Origin: Monarcha castaneiventris obscurior
Taxonomy: Eukaryota; Chordata; Aves; Passeriformes; Monarchidae
Direction of reading: 5' to 3'
NCBI GenBank assembly: GCA_026261815.1
Contig: JAMPIT010000417.1
Span: 3,567,501-3,631,500 of the forward strand
DNA length: 64,000 nt
A model generated the notes under the pieces. It saw only the letters and a list, made by a program, of their open reading frames with translations. It was not told the origin of the DNA and searched no databases. Shown in pieces: positions 1 through 15,900 of this stretch (positions within the stretch are counted from its first letter, which is position 1; the number at the start of each line of letters is the position of its first letter). The position numbers were made by a program, and so were the translations under genes.

Positions 1-3000
1 ACAGCAAGACAGTAATGAAGATGGGTTTTGGTATAACTAAGACAAAAAGGACAGGGAGTTAAAGATAGACATTTGTCATTGCATGTAACGGGATATTTTT
101 AAACTGGTTTAATGCATGTATATACTTTATGATACCACGGTAAAAATCATGCTGAGGGCACAAATTCTCCTGCCTTTTCCAGAATACTAGGATACAATGC
201 AATGAGCAGAAAAACAGATGAAGAAGCAGAAAAGAATCTTCATGTTTTTCAAGCACCTCTTCAGTGGTAGTAGGTATATGCCAAAAGGATACCTGGGTCC
301 TTCTGAACATGTGCTGTAGTGCCTGGACATTTTCTGAACACTGTTTAATTTACTAATATAGACATAGCTATGGAATTCATTGCTCTAAAGTCATGACTAA
401 TTTGGTAATGTACCATAAGCCAGAAAGGTTATATCTGTTTGCTTATTATTGCAGCAAGTACGAATCCACCAGGAATTATAGACACTTTCACAGAATTAAA
501 AAGGTAGTATCCTGGGTGGTCCACATGGAAATGAATGCAATAATGGATTTGCAAAACGTGTGTGAAATCAGAATTCTAATCAAAACCATTTTTCAAAGTT
601 TTCTCTCTCTACTAGTTTCCAAAATTGTCTTGGTGTGTCAAGAGCCACCAGAACAATCTGTAATCTGACAGGCTAGTCTGTGACATTTTATGTGATCTCC
701 TGAGAAAAAACATACCATAAAAGGTCTAGAAATAAAGCTCACAAGGACAAACATTATTTAGGACATAATAGAAATATTCTTTTGAAATACCAAGATAAAA
801 GAAGAATACTTGCAGGCTTCTGAGTTCAAGGTCAATTCTGGCAATGCAAGTTATGAACCATACGAAAAAGCTTTTCCTGACAAAATGACTGACCCCTGTG
901 TTTTTTATTTTGAGCAGTAAGACAAGTTTGAAATGTCCAAATGTTGGCAGAAGATTATTTTGTTTTCATATAACTATGTAAATTTTGTAGATCACAAATA
1001 ATAGAATTCTCGAAATATGTACTCTTCCTTTGTTTAAGGCAGGGCTTGTGGGCAGAACTGCAGCACAGGAGTGTTGTAGCAGCACTAGTATTGTTCCTAC
1101 TGTACTGCTTAGAAACAAAAGTTAAAAATAATGCTCCTTGCTAACTCTTCACACTCACAAACGCCTTAGTATGGTTACAATGATAGTTCCTGGTCATGTC
1201 AAGCAACAGTAGTCAAAAGAATTGAAAATCAAACTTCTACTGGTTGTTAACTCATAAGATTCTAGGTTTTAATCATAAAGACTGAGTAGGTTTTTTTTGT
1301 AGTTCAAAGGCATGTCTGCTCCAACTTCACTAAGAAACTCTGGCAGAAATAAATTTTGCAAATACCCACATTCCTGCACCCAGTACTGGCTACTGAGTGC
1401 TTAATTGCATTTGGGTACAAAGAGAATTTCTTTCCGTAGACACATTTCTGTATTGCAATATCTAGTTCTAGTTGGTATTATGTTTTTCTAGAGCAACAGA
1501 GATCACAAGGATATTTCAACACATGAATCACAATCAATTTCACACTTTATCTATTTACCTGGAATTTTTAGGCAAGCTTCCTAGAGCTTAGAAGGCATTT
1601 ACATCACACCTTTTCAATACTTCTGGTATGGAGGGTTGGCTATGGGAAGATGAAAGAATGAGTATGAGCTTTAGAAAAAGTGTACCACTCTTTTTTTTTG
1701 ATTATAGAAAGATATAGCTTTCTATGTCTGTCAGCCAAATAACTCTTTTTCAAAACATGCCATAGCACTTTCAGACTGGTTTACTCTTTTTGATAAATGT
1801 TTTTGGATGTTGCAATCTTCTGAGATCCTTATACACAGAGAAATACATCTACTTCTAGTCTTGTTCAATGACTGAAGTAGGTCTCCATTCTACACCTACC
1901 ATTAAAAGAAGTAAGAAGATTATTCTAGTAAAGTGGAGCACCAATCCAGTTCCCTTCATAGGTTGTGTGGCATGGTGTTAGATGGAAATAGCTGATGAGT
2001 AGATGCTCTGCACCTTTGTATTTAACAGAAAATGTGCAGCCTGATTTTACAAGCTGTCTTAACAGTGAGCTAAAGAAAAAGAAAACAGATACCAGATAGT
2101 AATTATCAGTAGTACATAATATAAGCTCTCATTTCTGGCCTGATGGGAGTCTGTCCTGCATTGTGGACCTCTGTGGGTCTGACAAAAATTTCTAGTGTCC
2201 CAGCAGGGCTCCTGTCAATAGGCTTATATTTGCTGTGTATGAGCCTACATGTCCACCAGAAATAAGACCACATACAGTGAATGAGTTTAATAAACATTAT
2301 CCAAATTGGTTTTCTGGTGTGCAGACTGGGAATTTATCATATCTGTTATGCTTTATTTTCTATATTATTCTCGGTAGTATTCCGAAACTCATTCATTAGC
2401 ATATTAGGAAAATGCAAACACAGCTGAAACAAACTGAGTTCTGTAATTTGTTTGCAGAACTATTTGGAGTAGTTACCTAGCATTAATAACATGAAGCATG
2501 TTTGCAAAAAAAGCCAACTGTGTAACACCAGAAATGGCAAAAAAAAAGACAGAAAAACTTTTCAGACTCTTTCTTTTTTATAGAAAATCTTGCACTTTTT
2601 GTAGGACCAGAACCCACTCTAAATCTTCTCAAAAGGGCAGGATTTGTAGTAATGAAAAACACCTTTTACTGGACCAGACTGACACATCTGGGCTCAAATA
2701 GTGATTGCAGCCTTTAAAGAAGAATACAAGTTGAGAATATACAAGCTGCATGCCTGAAGTTGCATATCTCAGGCCGTCTGAGAGATAAGCATGATAAGTA
2801 TAAACTGATTTTAATAAAAATATGAGTGACTGCACCAGTCCATAGCAGAGCTCCGTGTTTAAATCAACATCCTCTTAAGTAATGGCCTACACAAAAAGAA
2901 AGTTTCCCTGGTTGCTCATGTTCCATTCATGTTGTCACATTCTACCTTAGATGATAAAAAATTTTTAAATGTAAAAAATTTACTAATTAAAATTCTACTT

Positions 3001-6000
3001 AGATTGATGATACTTCACAGAAAAAAATGCAATTAGAAGTTCATTGTGATTACAGTGCAAGTTTAAAAATTCATGGCATTTTGGGGGGCTGCAATTAAAC
3101 ACAGCTCTAGCAGTTTAGATAAATACTAGAGGTAAGATAAATACTAACTACTTAGCAATGGAATTATACATTATTAAAGTCTCATAAACTGGTCTTATTT
3201 GACCACGGGTACTTTATCCTTAAAGAAATATAGTATTAGTGCCAACATGCAAAATATAACTAAATGTTTGGATTCTGACATACTCAGAGTAGTTAAGAAA
3301 ATAATCAATTCAAAAAAAGAAAGAGCACAGAATTGCTGTGCACTAACATTCTCGATCCCTGTTAGAAGAGCACCAGACCCACCTAGTGGAATTTTCCTTT
3401 ATTACAATGACTCTAAAATGCCATCTTGTAAGAAATATCACAATACATGCCTCTTGGTGGGAAAGCTGATATGGGTTATTGTCACTGAATCACACAAGTT
3501 AGGGCTGGGGAGATTCCTGCTAGGTTTCTTCCTGTCATGCATGACTATTATGCTGGTTTTCACCTACCTTAAATTTAGGAAAAAATGATGTTACACTGCT
3601 CGTTTAGAGAGACAGCATTTTCTAAGTTTTATATGTCATAAACTTTTTTTCCCTCTAACTGAATTAAACGTGTATTTTCTGTGTAATCTTATTTTCTAAG
3701 CAATTGAATACATTACTCTGACAAGTATCTGGTTTTAAACTTCAAACCTATAAAGTTCTGTCATGTTCCTTCTGTAGTCCATAGCAATACTGGAAACAGT
3801 ATTAAATTCTGTTATTGATCTCTTTTAAACTCTCTGATGAACTTTTTCTTTCTTCTCTCAACACCCTGAAGCACATACTGGTATCTTTCTGGGTATATGT
3901 GCAAAACTGTACTTAGATCATGCACAAAAATATCAAGGACACTTAATATGTTTTGATAACATGCTGTTTTATAACTGTAAAACCATGTTCAAACTATTTT
4001 GTATTTTAAACTAATCTCAGGAATATGGGCAGGAGTTGGTGATTCTGCATGTATGAGTCCTCTGTTTTCAGCACATAGGAAAGCATAATCAGATTTCATT
4101 GATTCTTTGCCATATACGTACTTATTTTCTAAGAGAACACTGGAAAAATGTTTATAAAGTTTTCTTCGCCTCAAATGTAAAGCAGATTTATTGGCTGAAC
4201 CAGCAAGACATGCAGAGCTATACTTTCTCAAGTGCTCGGTTTGAATGCTGAACATAGAATTAATATTTATTATCTTGCTCTGAAGTTTACAAATTGTCAT
4301 CATATATAAAATTTATCCTAAGGAAGTGCAAATCGGTTCAAATCTTTAGGCATAGCTGTAAAGAGCACAGCTCTTATAAAATCAGGTCTGTGCTATTTGA
4401 ATGGGATTTATCTAGCCTGAATAAAAAACACGGATCCTGGACAAATCTCAGGAATTTAAAAAGGAAATTGGAAAATCTGTTTTATATGGGATTATTCTGG
4501 ACTTTTTCAGAAAACTGACATGGTAGAAAAATGAGGTTGTTTACATATTCTTTCTATTCATAACTAAGAGTGTGGATTTAAAAAGACATGGTAGAAGTTG
4601 TTCTCTTTTGTGATACAAATGCTGTAAGAAGTATGAGAGACATAGTTGCAGGACTGAAAAAAGCCAGACATATGATACATGATGTTCCTAAGGAGTAGGC
4701 AGCATTTAGCAGTCTGGTACATCCAGTGGCTGTTAATGATAAAACGTGTTGGTATACGATGGTGTGCTACAATTTCTTTCTCAGAACATACCGAGACTTT
4801 CCAGCACATTTCCTCAAATAAGAAACAGGTTTCTAGGGGAAACAGGTTTCGTCTTAGGAGTTTTGATACTGGGACTATTTTTTAATTATTATTTTTCCTG
4901 AATATCACCATTTTAAGTCAATAATTTCTACTGTATTTTCTCAAGTACAAAGCCAAGTAGAGATTCAGAGCTATATTTATCTTATGGCATCTAAAATGTC
5001 CACAATAGAGATCTCAATACTCACTCAAAGGTCTCTTTAATTAACAGGGAAAAATAGGCACCTTTAAGGCATGACTCATTTGATATAATTTAAGCATTTG
5101 CTCTAGGACTTGATGAATCACATCAGAGAAATGGCTGCATATCTTCAGTGATTATAAAGAGAAGCTAGACATGTACCTCCTATGGCTGAGTTGCAAATAT
5201 GAATTTCACTGATATAGTCAGAAACTGAAATTTTATCCTTTCATAGATCCTTCTTTTGCTAAAGCAGAATACAATTTAGCATGTTCAATACAGGTCAAAG
5301 AAAACACTAATTATTTCATTCCAATTGTCTGCAATTTCAAGTGATCGCCTAGATACAGCAAGTAAATTTTCAAGATTTTTTTAATATTTAGATATTTTAA
5401 AATTATATAGAATTTCAAATGCAATTTAGTTTTTAAAATATTTTTAATAAATTTAAAATTTTTCTTTTCATAACTGTGATATAGTTATGAAAAAGAGCTT
5501 CTGTTTCTTAAGCCATTTCATTTTAGTAGAAGTAAAATAATCTGGAAAGCTACCAGTATATCCATGATTGCATACTGTAAGACCAATCATCACAAGGAAC
5601 TTAAAAATTAACACATGCATAGGAAAAACAAAGAGTTTTCCAATATTGCAAAGTCTCACTCTAGTTCAACCCACTTAAAGAGTGGAATATGTAAAATAAG
5701 TAATTAATATAATGAACAGATGAAAGATGCAGTTATGAATTTTGCCCAACAGTGCCCTTTATTTGGAACAATTTAGTAAAGTTGTGCTGTAAACCCTTTT
5801 GAACTCGAAGCATTTGGGGAATGGCTGGTTAGAAGATGCACTCTAAAATACCAATAATGTAACAGGATTTTTCTGCTTATGCATGAGGAGAGAAACTGGT
5901 TGAGCTGAAGCTCTCTGAGAATATTGTTAGCCTTGTTTTATATTGCACATGCTGTAATACCATATGAAGACTGGCAGAAGTGAAGTCTTAAAAAATAAAA

Positions 6001-9000
6001 GCCAGGGGAGGGAGGCCATAAGCAAATTAAACATAACACAAGAAGCAGATCAGGATAACTATACATTAAATTATATAACCCTGTTAAACGATTTTGAAAT
6101 GCTTTTTGTTTATATAGCTTTACATAACAACTGAACACTTCATGGTATCCTACTGCCAGAGACACTTGAGTGCACCCATTTAAAACATTCCCAAGAGCCT
6201 CATGGCAAGCAATGCACTGAACAAGCATGCTGGGTTACTAAAATATCAATAAGTTTTATGAGGAGGTACAGAAAAATTCCAAGTTTTCAGCTGGTGGTAA
6301 GACAGCTTTGGTGAAAGCACTGAAGGTATAAGACCTCCAGGTACGTCCCAAAACGTACATTGCACTGATCAGTGTTTGTTCTTTCTGTACCAAGACTACT
6401 TACATTTGACATGTCAGGATTAGGAAACAGGATTAGGGACTCAGGAGGGAAACTCACAGTGAGAGCAAACAAAGTTCTGAAATGTTTTAATGGGAGACTG
6501 CCCTTGAGATAAAAAAGATGAAGCAGAAAACAAAATGAACAACAAAAATAATTGATTTCCCATAGTATTTTTCAAAGCCAAGTGTCAGCTAGCTTCTGAA
6601 ATAAATAAAACATGATACTACTTATTATTATTTTAGTAGTTGCATGTAAAAACTGACTGTGGGTATTGTCACTAACACTCATCTCTCTTACAATTCAATA
6701 AAAGATTTGTTATACAGAGATAGGTCTTTTGACAGATACTTGGGAAAGATTTTGGGATTTTCTCCTTTTTTTTGTTTGTTTGTCTGGTTTTTTTTTACTT
6801 GCAAGACATCAGGAGGACATGACGAAGACTAAATCCAAGCACAAGATTTCACATATTCAGAATTATGTGTGTTGTGATTCTGATGACAGATGTCTGCAGT
6901 TAGAAGTAAACGTTTCTAACCCTCCTATTCATTTAAACTTACCTTGACATTTTCCCATCAGAAGATTTATATTTCAGAACCTCTGAGTCTATTTAGTGTT
7001 TTTATAATTGCTACAAGCACAGTCAAACAAACAAGAGTGTTTCAGGACTAAATAAAATTCTTCAATTTTCTATCAATTGGTCTGTGTTTTATCAGCAGTA
7101 ATTATCAGCAGTATCTTCCTTAATTCCTTGTAGAAAAATGCAGTAGCTAATTCCATACTTACATGGACAAAAACCTTAGGTTAACGCAAACAAATGGGAT
7201 GCTAAAATGCTGGTGCTTATGGAAATACAACAAATTGTTAGCAATAAACACAAAATCTCAGCCATTTTGCTTAACAGCACCTCCTGCAAAACAGTGAGGG
7301 GGTTTTATCCTTGACATATTGGAATAATCTGTGTTAAATCCCTGGGGAAATGCAGAGAAGATAGCAGCCAGATTGCTTCTCTTCCTTATCTGAATTCCAG
7401 CAAACATCAGAAATCTCATGGTGAAAAGCTGAAGTACACTATATTAAGATCCACAGGAAAATATTTTGCTGAGACTCTCATCTTAAATGAGACATCTCGA
7501 AAGAATTTTTGTAAACTCTAAAACTCTTTCTCACATCAAGGCATTCTTGACACAAATCTCCTTACCTGTAACACTATCCAATGTTTTATTTCTTCTATAA
7601 TATATGACATGTGGTCATCTTTCATATTTTCTGTAAATCATCACTTTGATACCATAGTACTGTTTAAAAATACTGAGAGAAACTATAATTTTTTTTATCC
7701 TATTTTAGAGTGTTCTAGGAGCTTGCTATCAAACCTTGAGGGTGTTTCTCTGATGCAAAGGGTCAGCAAGCTGATTTGACCAAAGGAAAACAGAGAAAAC
7801 CTAATTGTGAAAGCAATTTTGAATATTTGAAATTCTCTATGTACCTGTGTAGTCATTCGCTTCTATTTTAAATAGACATAAAATAACGACTTCCATCTTT
7901 TTTCTCTTTTATATGATACTTAAGTACTCTGTGTTTGTTCCTTCAAAATGCATTTGTAGTCATTCTTGCTAAGCCCATTAGCATTTAAAGGCACTTGTTT
8001 CTGACTCTTGACATCTCATCCTTGCATATAACTCCCTCATTTACTACTAACTCTCCTCAGTTCTCAGTTTCCCCTTTCCCACGCTTCAGTTCCAGCGAAT
8101 TTCCAAAGCCAAGCACTCCATATACTTACAGGCATATTAAACTTCTGTCAACTTTTTTCTCTCACATTGTCACATCTATGCTTCTGATTCCCAGGGAGCC
8201 ACAAATTAACAAACAAAAATGTTCACAGATCAGAGCAGATAACCTAAAATAATGAACTTTCTTTGAGTGGATGTCATATACTGGTGCTGCTGTATACTTT
8301 GCTATTAAAAGCAGGTAAGAAGAATTATTTCTGCTTGCAAATTGTTGGTCAGCTTCAACTAAAGAAGCAGCATAGATCTATCACTTCTCTTTAATAATGT
8401 AAATTTATGAACTAGCCTGGTGTTTTGCCATCCATCCTCCTCGGCTATGGCTTTGATGCTTATCTATTGCTTATATAAATCTTACATAAATTTAACTTAT
8501 AAAGCAGGAAGCACAAACTACCTTGCATTTGGTTATGTTCACTGAAAACACAGTAGAACCATATTGCGTGTGGGAACACAAATGTTTTATATACTTAGCT
8601 CTGCATAATTCTCCTTCTTGTGCTTTATGTGTGCACATGAGTGCATATGCATTTCTTTGTGGCTTACTGGAGGGGAACATATTTTAAACTATGACATTAT
8701 CACTGTGTTTTCTGTTTTCAAGTAGATCATGCATGAAGAATATGAGATGATGAAAAAATCCTTTTGATGATAGAGACTGAAAGACAGGCATTAGAAGCTC
8801 ATCTGCAACTAATCAATAGAATTATTATTGGATCTATTACTTTAAAGGGTAGCATGAAGTCCAAACCCTGAGAAAATCAGCATGGCCAGGTGCTTGGCTG
8901 ATGCCTCAAGAGTGATAAAAAATGCTATTTAGAAAACTGATATATGTCCTTTACTGATGAATGTGTTCACACAACCTAATTAGCTTAGACAGGTTCTGAT

Positions 9001-11809
9001 CCAGCTTTCAACACATGAAGACAAGAACAACGAAGGTCTAACTATAATTTTTCCAGTAGCTTCTGTCATTAGTGCATCTGAATCAGGTACTTAGTTCATC
9101 AATTTTAAAAAAAACACAGATAAAGCATTCCAATAGATTTGAAACTGATTTTCTGTTTTGAACCCCATAAAACTAGAACAATCTCTAATTTTCTATTAAC
9201 AGACTCACAGATTTCCAACAGCTATGTTGTAATTCATTATCTGAATAACATTTTGAATATCATTGCACAACAAAACAAGTTTAACTGCATTATCTCAAAT
9301 TATTTTTCTAATTATAGTAGTGCATTCAAATCCATACACATACTGCTTTTGGATGAATACTGCATTTTCAAGATCTCTACGTGGTACGAAGAACATTCTT
9401 TAAAATAAGCAATGAGTGAGAAAGTACAAACTGAGGTAGGAATATAAATCAGGAGTTAAATGTACATAACCTTGCAATGTCTTGATCATTGTGAAAGGGA
9501 TCACAAATACCTGCCAACAACTATTTCAAGGATGTAAACATTTGGGCTGCCAGTGTGTTATTTACATCTATAGAAAATTTATAACTGGAGATAATGGTAT
9601 GTAATTTTGAAATGATACAGACTGAATATGACAGGTTTCTCTGCACCAACAGCTATTAGAATTGTGCATTGCCCTTTATGGAATGTGACTGAACCCTTAT
9701 CCCTTTGAAATTTAAAAACAGTGAAGGACAAAAAATCCTTAAAGATGACTTTAAGGACTCAAGCCCTGTTGGCTGTAGGCTGCAATAGAACCTTTTACAG
9801 TTGAGTAAATACTTCCTTTCCACTCAGCTTTATTGTTTCAAAAAATTTTGACCTTACTTGTGTTAATAATCTTGGTATAATTCCTTTTGGTCTTTTTTTA
9901 AAATCCAGGACTGTATCTGTATAATAAAAACGCAGTGGATTGCAGAGATATCCAAAGTAGCTCTGAACAATGTGAGACAGGAGAATCAAGCAAAAGACCC
10001 AGGGTAAGGCTGCTGTCCTAATTCTGGCACATTAATCACACTGATAGGTTTATATGGCACAGCACTGCATAGGCTCTTGCACCTGAGAATGTTAAAAAAA
10101 TCTGCCATAGAAGGAAAATATTTCTAAAATTTTTCTGATCTTCAACATCTCTATAGTTAAAATGACTGTCATACTGTCCTCTTTACCTCTAACTATTGAA
10201 ATCAGTTGCAAACAGAAGACAAATCATGCTAGCCAAGATCTGATACACTCGGGAATTTTAACTGGAAATATCAACTCCTCACAATATCCTATAAAACAAT
10301 GTAGAAGCAGAAAAAAAAGAAGATTTAAGAAGATTTTAAAGAATAATTATTTCTCCTTTGCACACTACTGAACACAGTATTCTTTTAAAAAGCACCAAAA
10401 TAGTACTGCAGTCCTTGAAAACATTATGTAATAAATTCTGCAGCTTTATTTCTTTGCAAAAAGGGGATACATCTTTATGATTTTTTTCATTGCAAAATTA
10501 CTTCAAAGTAAAGGCCGAAGTATTAGTTTACAACATTAACACAATTATGTTCTTGTTTGCTTTTATCTATCATCACCTTCAAGTATTTTATATTGACCTT
10601 CAATCAACACAATCTGTTTCAAAGTGCCTTAAGCTAAAACTATGAGAGGAAGGTTTTGTGGGCAGAAAATGCAAACATTTGAAACAAACAATTTATTCCA
10701 GCCCAAGTATCACAAATATTGTCTACAAAATAAAAATAAAATACCCATAATGAAATTATTTAGAGCAGCAATCTTTTACTAGAATTCTTGTTGTAATGAA
10801 GGATGCCATCCTAAGCCTGCACATTTCAGAGGTCAAATTCAAGATAGGATGTGTATAAAATTTCTAAATTAATATCAGATTGATCTGAAAAAGGACATTA
10901 TTTTAAAATAGAAATCCAATTTCCTTGATGGCTCATCAACACTTAAAAGGTTATCCTGGTAAAATAGAATTCTTTATTCAGGCCTCTTCTAAGCTACTGA
11001 AGGTGGAACAAGTTGTTGCCTAGGACAATAAAATATTTAGTGACTGTATTTCATCTGTTTTTGTAGAGAATTTGTGGGCTGGCAGAAGAGGTTATTTTCC
11101 AGTGGTTTGAAAGGAAATAAGGAGTCTATTGTACTCCCTGGAAAGGAGATCACATTCTGAAACTTGAAATATGAACCTCCTGATAGAACACTGAGATTTT
11201 AGACAGAAAATCAAATGATAAGGCAATTTATTTGTACCCTGAATGGAGAAAGATTTTGTTAGGATACTTCAGAGACAGTACTCTCTCTGGCAATAGGTAG
11301 AGCAGGCTGCTTTATAATGCAAGATAATTTTTTTATTAAATCAATCATTTGTGCTACCCAGTGTGTTACAGGACAAGAAAATGATCCTGCAGATGAAACA
11401 CAATAGGTGCTAAAATTGCTCAGCTTTGATTATTAGTGCTAAAAATGGCTGCCAATCACTACCTGATTATAATTTGTTTTGAAGAGAGCGTGGGGAGGAG
11501 AAGGAAAGAAATAAAAGAGAAAAAGAGGGATGGGGGAAGCTCTGATTTTAAAAATTCTAAAGCAAATGTTTGCCTCAGAAAAGAGGGAAAGCAATTGCTA
11601 TCTGCAAATTTCAATGGCTACATAATCAAACAAGGTTGTTTTAATATCACTTTTAAATCAGAAAACAATATTTTTTTTGTTATTGCCATAATATAAGGAA
11701 ATAATTGAATCAGGGAAATTACTTCAAAGTACCTATATCATGTCTTCTATTTAAATAACCTGTAGTGCAAAATGACATCAGATGGATTACAAAAGAATCA
11801 TTATACAAC

Positions 11810-11826
11810 AAAAAAAAAAAAAAAAA
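11810..11826. repeat. Poly-A run (17 bases)
   Basis: Uninterrupted A between TACAAC and GTCATT. No retroposed sequence is recognised upstream. Confidence 0.9.
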
Positions 11827-12884
11827 GTCATTCTATTATTCACAGTGCAAATGTTTCCTCTTTCTTTCTTTACCGTACTGTATCGTAAACTGAATAAAGC
11901 ACTGCATTTGAACTAAAAGAAGTGTTTTTCCTCCCACTTCTCCTGAGTCTGGGCACTGCCATGATCCAAAGTGGGAGTGGGAAGAGGTAAACAGTAGATG
12001 TTTAAAGGAACTGCCATGGTTTATGTCATCTCGTGATCTTTTGCAAGTAACACTACAGAGGAAAGAGAATGATGTATTTAAAAAGCATTTTCTTTAGCAT
12101 GAGGAGCAGATGGAAGTTTGCACATCAAACCACTCCAAGGCTGTAAGATCCCTACCTATGCAAAATGTTAAAAGCAGAAACTGTACAGAAGAGCTAAACA
12201 TGTTATGAAGTTAAAATACTGGCACATGGATTTGTTGAGGATACAGAGCTTCCAATGAGATTTCTAGAGACAGCCCTGCAATACTACAACATAACAACAG
12301 TTTCTAAATTATAAGTAACGTCCACAGTAATTTAGGAACTGAGTGAGTAATGGAGATGCTATCAGCATTCAAAACAGAAAGAGTCTGAATGAAGAAAGAA
12401 TAATTTTCAAATGCAAGATCCAAAGGAACAAATTTAATACATGATTGCAATTGTTAAGTATTTAATTATTGCAAAAGAAATAGATACGCACTATTGAAAC
12501 CATTTTGAGACCTCTGTGGGTGCCCTGGATAAAGGAAATCTACACAACTACTCTATATAGGGGAAAATACTATTTGTATAATATCCCATGGCTTTTTTTG
12601 TACATTTAATGAACCTACTGATCCAGTTTCAAAGGAAAATAGAGTAATTTAGAGAGTTATCCTTTGTATTTTCAACTATAGTGGCTAACACATATTAAAG
12701 GAATCCCATTTACATCATTGTCCTACTAATGCAGGAGCAACTGAACAAATCCATATACATCTTACCTCATGAAGAAATAATGCATCATGATAAAAGCTAT
12801 TCAGTTCCATACTCATCTTCAGGGTTTTTGATATGAAACATACGAACAACTCCTCTGTTGTCAAAAAAATGCTTAATATTTGGT

Positions 12885-12911
<27 letters not shown>
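12885..12911. repeat. (TA)n microsatellite
   Basis: About 13 TA units between TTTGGT and AAATTAGG. Confidence 0.95.
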
Positions 12912-12916
<5 letters not shown>

Positions 12917-15900
12917 GGATAGCTTTGCAAACTAAGCCAATGAATTTGAATGTTTATTGAACGTTTCATTCATATTTTCTCAAACAAACCAAGGTTGTCC
13001 ATTACCCATTTCAAAATTGTAGTTATTTAATATAAATCCCACCACAAATATAGTAGAAAATGTTTTCCTGAACATCTTAATGCATTGTATACATAGACTA
13101 CTATTTTACTAATGAGTGAGAAGACCCAAAGTTCAGTCTGCCTGGCGGAGAATTTTAAAGATTCTCATTAGACTTTCAAAGGCTAGAAATATCTGTTCCT
13201 TAGTAAAAGAAGCACATTTGTTTTTGCAGGATGTCAGAGACATTCTTAAGCATTTTATGCTACCTAGAAACTTCTAAATACAAGACTTTTGGTTTTGCAC
13301 CAGTACGTCAATATGGTTGTCTCTAAAGAAGGATTTGTTCACATAAATTAACTTCAAGAACTTGATCAAGTACGCTAGCAATATGCTTCCAAATGTCTGG
13401 AAAGAGCGAACAAAGAAAAAGTCATACAGAAAACTTTCTACACTCCACAACTATAGAAGATATTTTTAATAACAAAATACCTAATAACTTGAGATCCCAC
13501 AGCCCACTGCTGGTGCAGCCTCATGGTCTTGAAAGCTCTTCTGACCATCAAAATTGTTGATGCCATTTAGAAAGCAACCACAGGAAGAGCTATGGGCATC
13601 TTTATCAATCAGCAGTGTCTCTGGGAGATCAGAAAGGACTGTGGCTCTAAACACTCTTAGCTCTTTTCAGTGATATGAAATCTAGCAGGGGGCTCAGAAG
13701 CAGAGAGGAAAAGGAACAGGAGCTGTAATTCTGCAGTTGCAATGTCTGAGAGTACGATTCATTCCTCTCCCAAAACTGTCTCTGCAGAGTGGCACACTTG
13801 GGAAATTAAGTAACAACAAGAGAAGAAGAGTCACAGAGTAATTTTTCAAACAGAATTTGAAGGACAGACCTCCTAAGAAAAAGACATATTTTCATGCCAG
13901 ATAGCATGGGAAATTAATCTGTCAAGCGAGCACTGTACAAAATCCATCCATTTGGTGTGTACTACCCAAACAAACTGTGGAGTTCCTATCTGCTCTGCTG
14001 GAGTAGATGAAAAAGCTGAGCAAGACAAAAGATGAGCAAGACATTAACCTGATCAAGGTATCTGAATGCAGTATGTGCAGTAGGTTTAAGTTCTTTAAGC
14101 ACAGATTATAAGATGTATAGACATGTAGGTATATTAGTCAGCTAAGGCCTTATGACAACTCTGAGAACTAAGTTCAACACAGTGGCTCCCATAACAGACC
14201 TCCAGGCTCAAGCTAGATATGTATAAAGAAATTCTGACTTTGAAATTAGCCATGTATTATTGCCACTCTGTGACTATACTGGAGCTGTAAAGAGAAGGAG
14301 CAGAACAAAGATTTCTGGATGTCCGAAATTACTAAATGATGTAAGACTCTTCAGTTTGCAAGTGAGACCATTGAACGGAGAAATGATAGAAGTGTGTAAA
14401 ATGAACCACAGCACAGAAAAGATAAATAGAGAAGGAATTCAAGGATGAATTTGCTGAACTGCTAGCAGCATGTAATTTTTTTCCTTAAAAACTTGTTAAC
14501 TGAGGACTGGAGAGTGAAAAAATTGATGCCAATTTTTGAAGAGTTTCATGGAAGTTCCATGGTGATACTGGTCCCTATGCCTGTCCCAGGTAAAATAGTA
14601 TGAAATTAAAAATGCATACTAGTAATGGACACATGAATAAAGACAACAAAGAAGAGTTAATGTGACTGCATGTAAGGATGCCTCATACCTCAGGAGCCTA
14701 TTTGCGTTCCTCGAAGCCGTCAAAATCATGTAGAGAAGGTTAATGATTTGCTTGATCTGCTTGTTTGCCTGAAGTTCTAAAGTCTTTTGATGGAGCCACT
14801 CTTAAAACGCTTTTATGAAAAAAAACCCCAAAATTGACTAAACAGCAGTCATGAAATTAAGCCATAAGAAGATGTTCTTTTAAGGAGAAATAGATGTTTT
14901 AACCAGGAAACTGTCAGAGAAATTGCAGTGGAAGAAGGCTTCTAGTGAATTCCTCAAGAGATCTGTGAATGGACCTTGGCAGTTCAATATATTTATTCAT
15001 TCTGTAGGGAAGAAGACTAGCAGTAAGATCACAAAACTTGATAATGATAGAAACCTATTCAAGGTCAAAAAGTCAAGAACCAGTTGGGCCCAATTCCAGA
15101 AGTCCTTGAGCTCAAAATTATTATTTTACAAATGCTATGCAGATAATTCTTAATATGCTTGTTCATAATATACTTGCTATGTAGCTCCCTGGTCATCTGT
15201 TCATGGTGATTTTTATAGACACCACAGTGGGTTATGTAGACCCACTGATCTGCTTCACTATGGTCATTGTTAGGCTCTTACATTGCTACAGTAAAAATAT
15301 CATGGGCTTCAATAATCATGTAGCCACTTTAAATAAAACTGCAGAATCACTTTTCCACACAGTATATAATTCAATTAAACTGTGGGACTCATCAGCGATC
15401 TCGTGAAAGGTCCTAAGTATTTAGCTATAAACTAATGGAAGGCAGTGGTAGCTAGTTTCTCTCTTTGGTATCTTTGCTCTGATCCTGAACAGCAATCATT
15501 ATATCCTAAGGGAAACCAGGAATGCAATTTGGGAGAGAGTTTCAAGAACACTTCCCAAAAAGTTCAGGATCTGGACAGTAATTGAACCATACCATAAAGA
15601 CTAATTTTACAGAAGACAAAGACTGAATCGTCCATGTGAAAGAAGTATGTATGAGAAAAGAAGCTCACAGTGCAAGATTAACTAATTGAGAAGAAATGTA
15701 AACCAGGCCACTGCCATGTAACCCTCCTCCCAGGAGTTCAACTATCTGTGATTCCAGACCTACTTTCAGTACAGCGCAGCTGTGCAACTGTTCTCAGTTT
15801 CCTTCTGAGAAAATTGCTAGGGCGTGAGAGGGAGCTGTGAGAGAGTGCACAGGCTGGGAGCATTCGAGATGAGAAAGGTAAAGATGCAGACATAAGTAAG

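Noticed and set aside
3199..3588. 129-codon ORF with a hydrophobic C-terminal stretch
   Set aside because: No recognisable family, AT-rich composition like the flanking intron, and no promoter or splice context.
11015..11028. GTTGCCTAGGACAA as a third X-box
   Set aside because: Only one half-site fits; the second half has two mismatches.
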